Part shown: in pieces, positions 61,447 through 61,730 of the stretch
Layout of the letters: each line of letters begins with the position of its first letter
Numbering within the stretch: position 1 is the first letter of the stretch
Assembly (NCBI RefSeq): GCF_016428905.1
Contig: NZ_JAELTQ010000016.1
Location: 1-61,730 of the forward strand
From: Dyella sp. ASV24
GTDB lineage: Bacteria > Pseudomonadota > Gammaproteobacteria > Xanthomonadales > Rhodanobacteraceae
DNA length: 61,730 bases
Direction: 5' to 3'
The notes under the pieces: generated by a model
Seen by the model: the letters and a program-made list of their open reading frames with translations, nothing else
Database searches by the model: none
Told to the model about the DNA's origin: nothing
Program-made: the position numbers and the translations under genes

Positions 61447-61730
61447 CTAGGTCGGATTCGGGCGGGGGAGGGCGCACAGCATGAGGTACTGCGGCCCGGA
61501 ACGGCCGCCATGGTACAGCCCTCCGGTCTCCCGGAAACCCGCGCGCCGATAGAGCGCGATGCCCGGCGCGTTGCGCAGATTCACGGTAAGTGCCACGTCC
61601 CGTGCCCAGGGGTAGCGATGCGCAAGGTCGCGCATGACGGCCTCCAGCGCACGCGTGCCCAGGCCGCGGCCTTGCCACTGCGCGCCGATAAAGAAGGAGC
61701 GCAAGCCTAGTGTGGGGCGTGCGAACTCGA
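61447..61730 (-). CDS. GNAT-family acetyltransferase, 5' part beyond window
   Basis: C-terminal part of an acetyltransferase, about 94 residues in the window. The acetyl-CoA loop is [16 protein letters not shown], followed by [20 protein letters not shown] and FRETGG, the classic end of the GNAT fold. The frame stays open to base 61730, so the true start lies to the right; the TTG at 61704 is not needed as a start. The substrate is unknown. It is followed 11 bp later by pyrE. Confidence 0.88.
   Translation of the reverse strand, partial: EFARPTLGLRSFFIGAQWQGRGLGTRALEAVMRDLAHRYPWARDVALTVNLRNAPGIALYRRAGFRETGGLYHGGRSGPQYLMLCALPRPNPT

Noticed and set aside
1-61730. CRISPR array, tRNA or rRNA gene, integrase or transposase
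   Set aside because: No regular direct-repeat array, no tRNA-like cloverleaf and no recombinase-type protein was recognised by reading; a dedicated RNA search was not possible.

Overview
The window reads as a GC-rich gammaproteobacterial chromosome segment. Its gene set and order point to the Xanthomonadales, most likely Rhodanobacteraceae (Dyella, Luteibacter or Rhodanobacter type). The reasons are the radC / coaBC-dut-algC-pyrE order, the long membrane-anchored AlgC, a GTG-started TonB receptor and SpeE/SpeA type polyamine genes. This assignment is an inference from gene content; no 16S or other marker gene is present. No tRNA, rRNA, CRISPR array, integrase or transposase was found.

Layout from left to right. 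The end of uppP is followed by glnA, which has a textbook sigma-54 promoter and an NtrC enhancer site. Next are a membrane-anchored hypothetical protein, a large ESPR-type autotransporter, an M23-like peptidase and a GH39 glycosidase with a LacI-type operator. At 10.7-19.7 kb lies an efflux island: a CecR-like TetR repressor and a FUSC membrane protein face a YbhG-YbhF-YbhS-YbhR ABC exporter that has its own NodT-type outer membrane factor. A TonB receptor and the ntrB-ntrC pair follow. NtrC, with an intact GAFTGA loop, is the expected activator of the glnA promoter 22 kb away, and an NtrC-like site also sits at the ntrB start codon. A PAS/GGDEF/EAL protein, a conserved hypothetical, a FadI-type thiolase and a small TonB-like protein come next.

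From 31.6 to 36.4 kb a leftward run carries a ParA-like ATPase, a SixA-type phosphatase, a YceI protein and a PLD-type (cardiolipin synthase-like) lipoprotein. The polyamine genes speE and speA diverge around 38 kb. A 270-bp nested inverted-repeat (MITE-like) element abuts the speA ribosome binding site. Two pairs of inverted 29-bp REP-like repeats flank this block. The operon bdhA - adc - patatin - HIBADH-like dehydrogenase (40.6-44.3 kb) suggests ketone-body or PHB-linked metabolism. The stretch 44.3-46.7 kb looks accessory: a HEAT-like protein, dense hairpins on both sides of a 108-aa orphan, and a HigA-like regulator without HigB.

The right part is housekeeping (a SPOR protein, argS, radC, coaBC, dut, algC, pyrE), interrupted by two small insertions. 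One carries parDE and the other a secreted four-cysteine protein. Each is flanked on its left by a degraded copy of the 3' end of the minus-strand gene on its right (radC and a lysR gene). This repeated architecture, the speA element and the hairpin-rich 45.6-46.2 kb segment are the most unusual features. I found no complete novel system that the sequence alone would prove.
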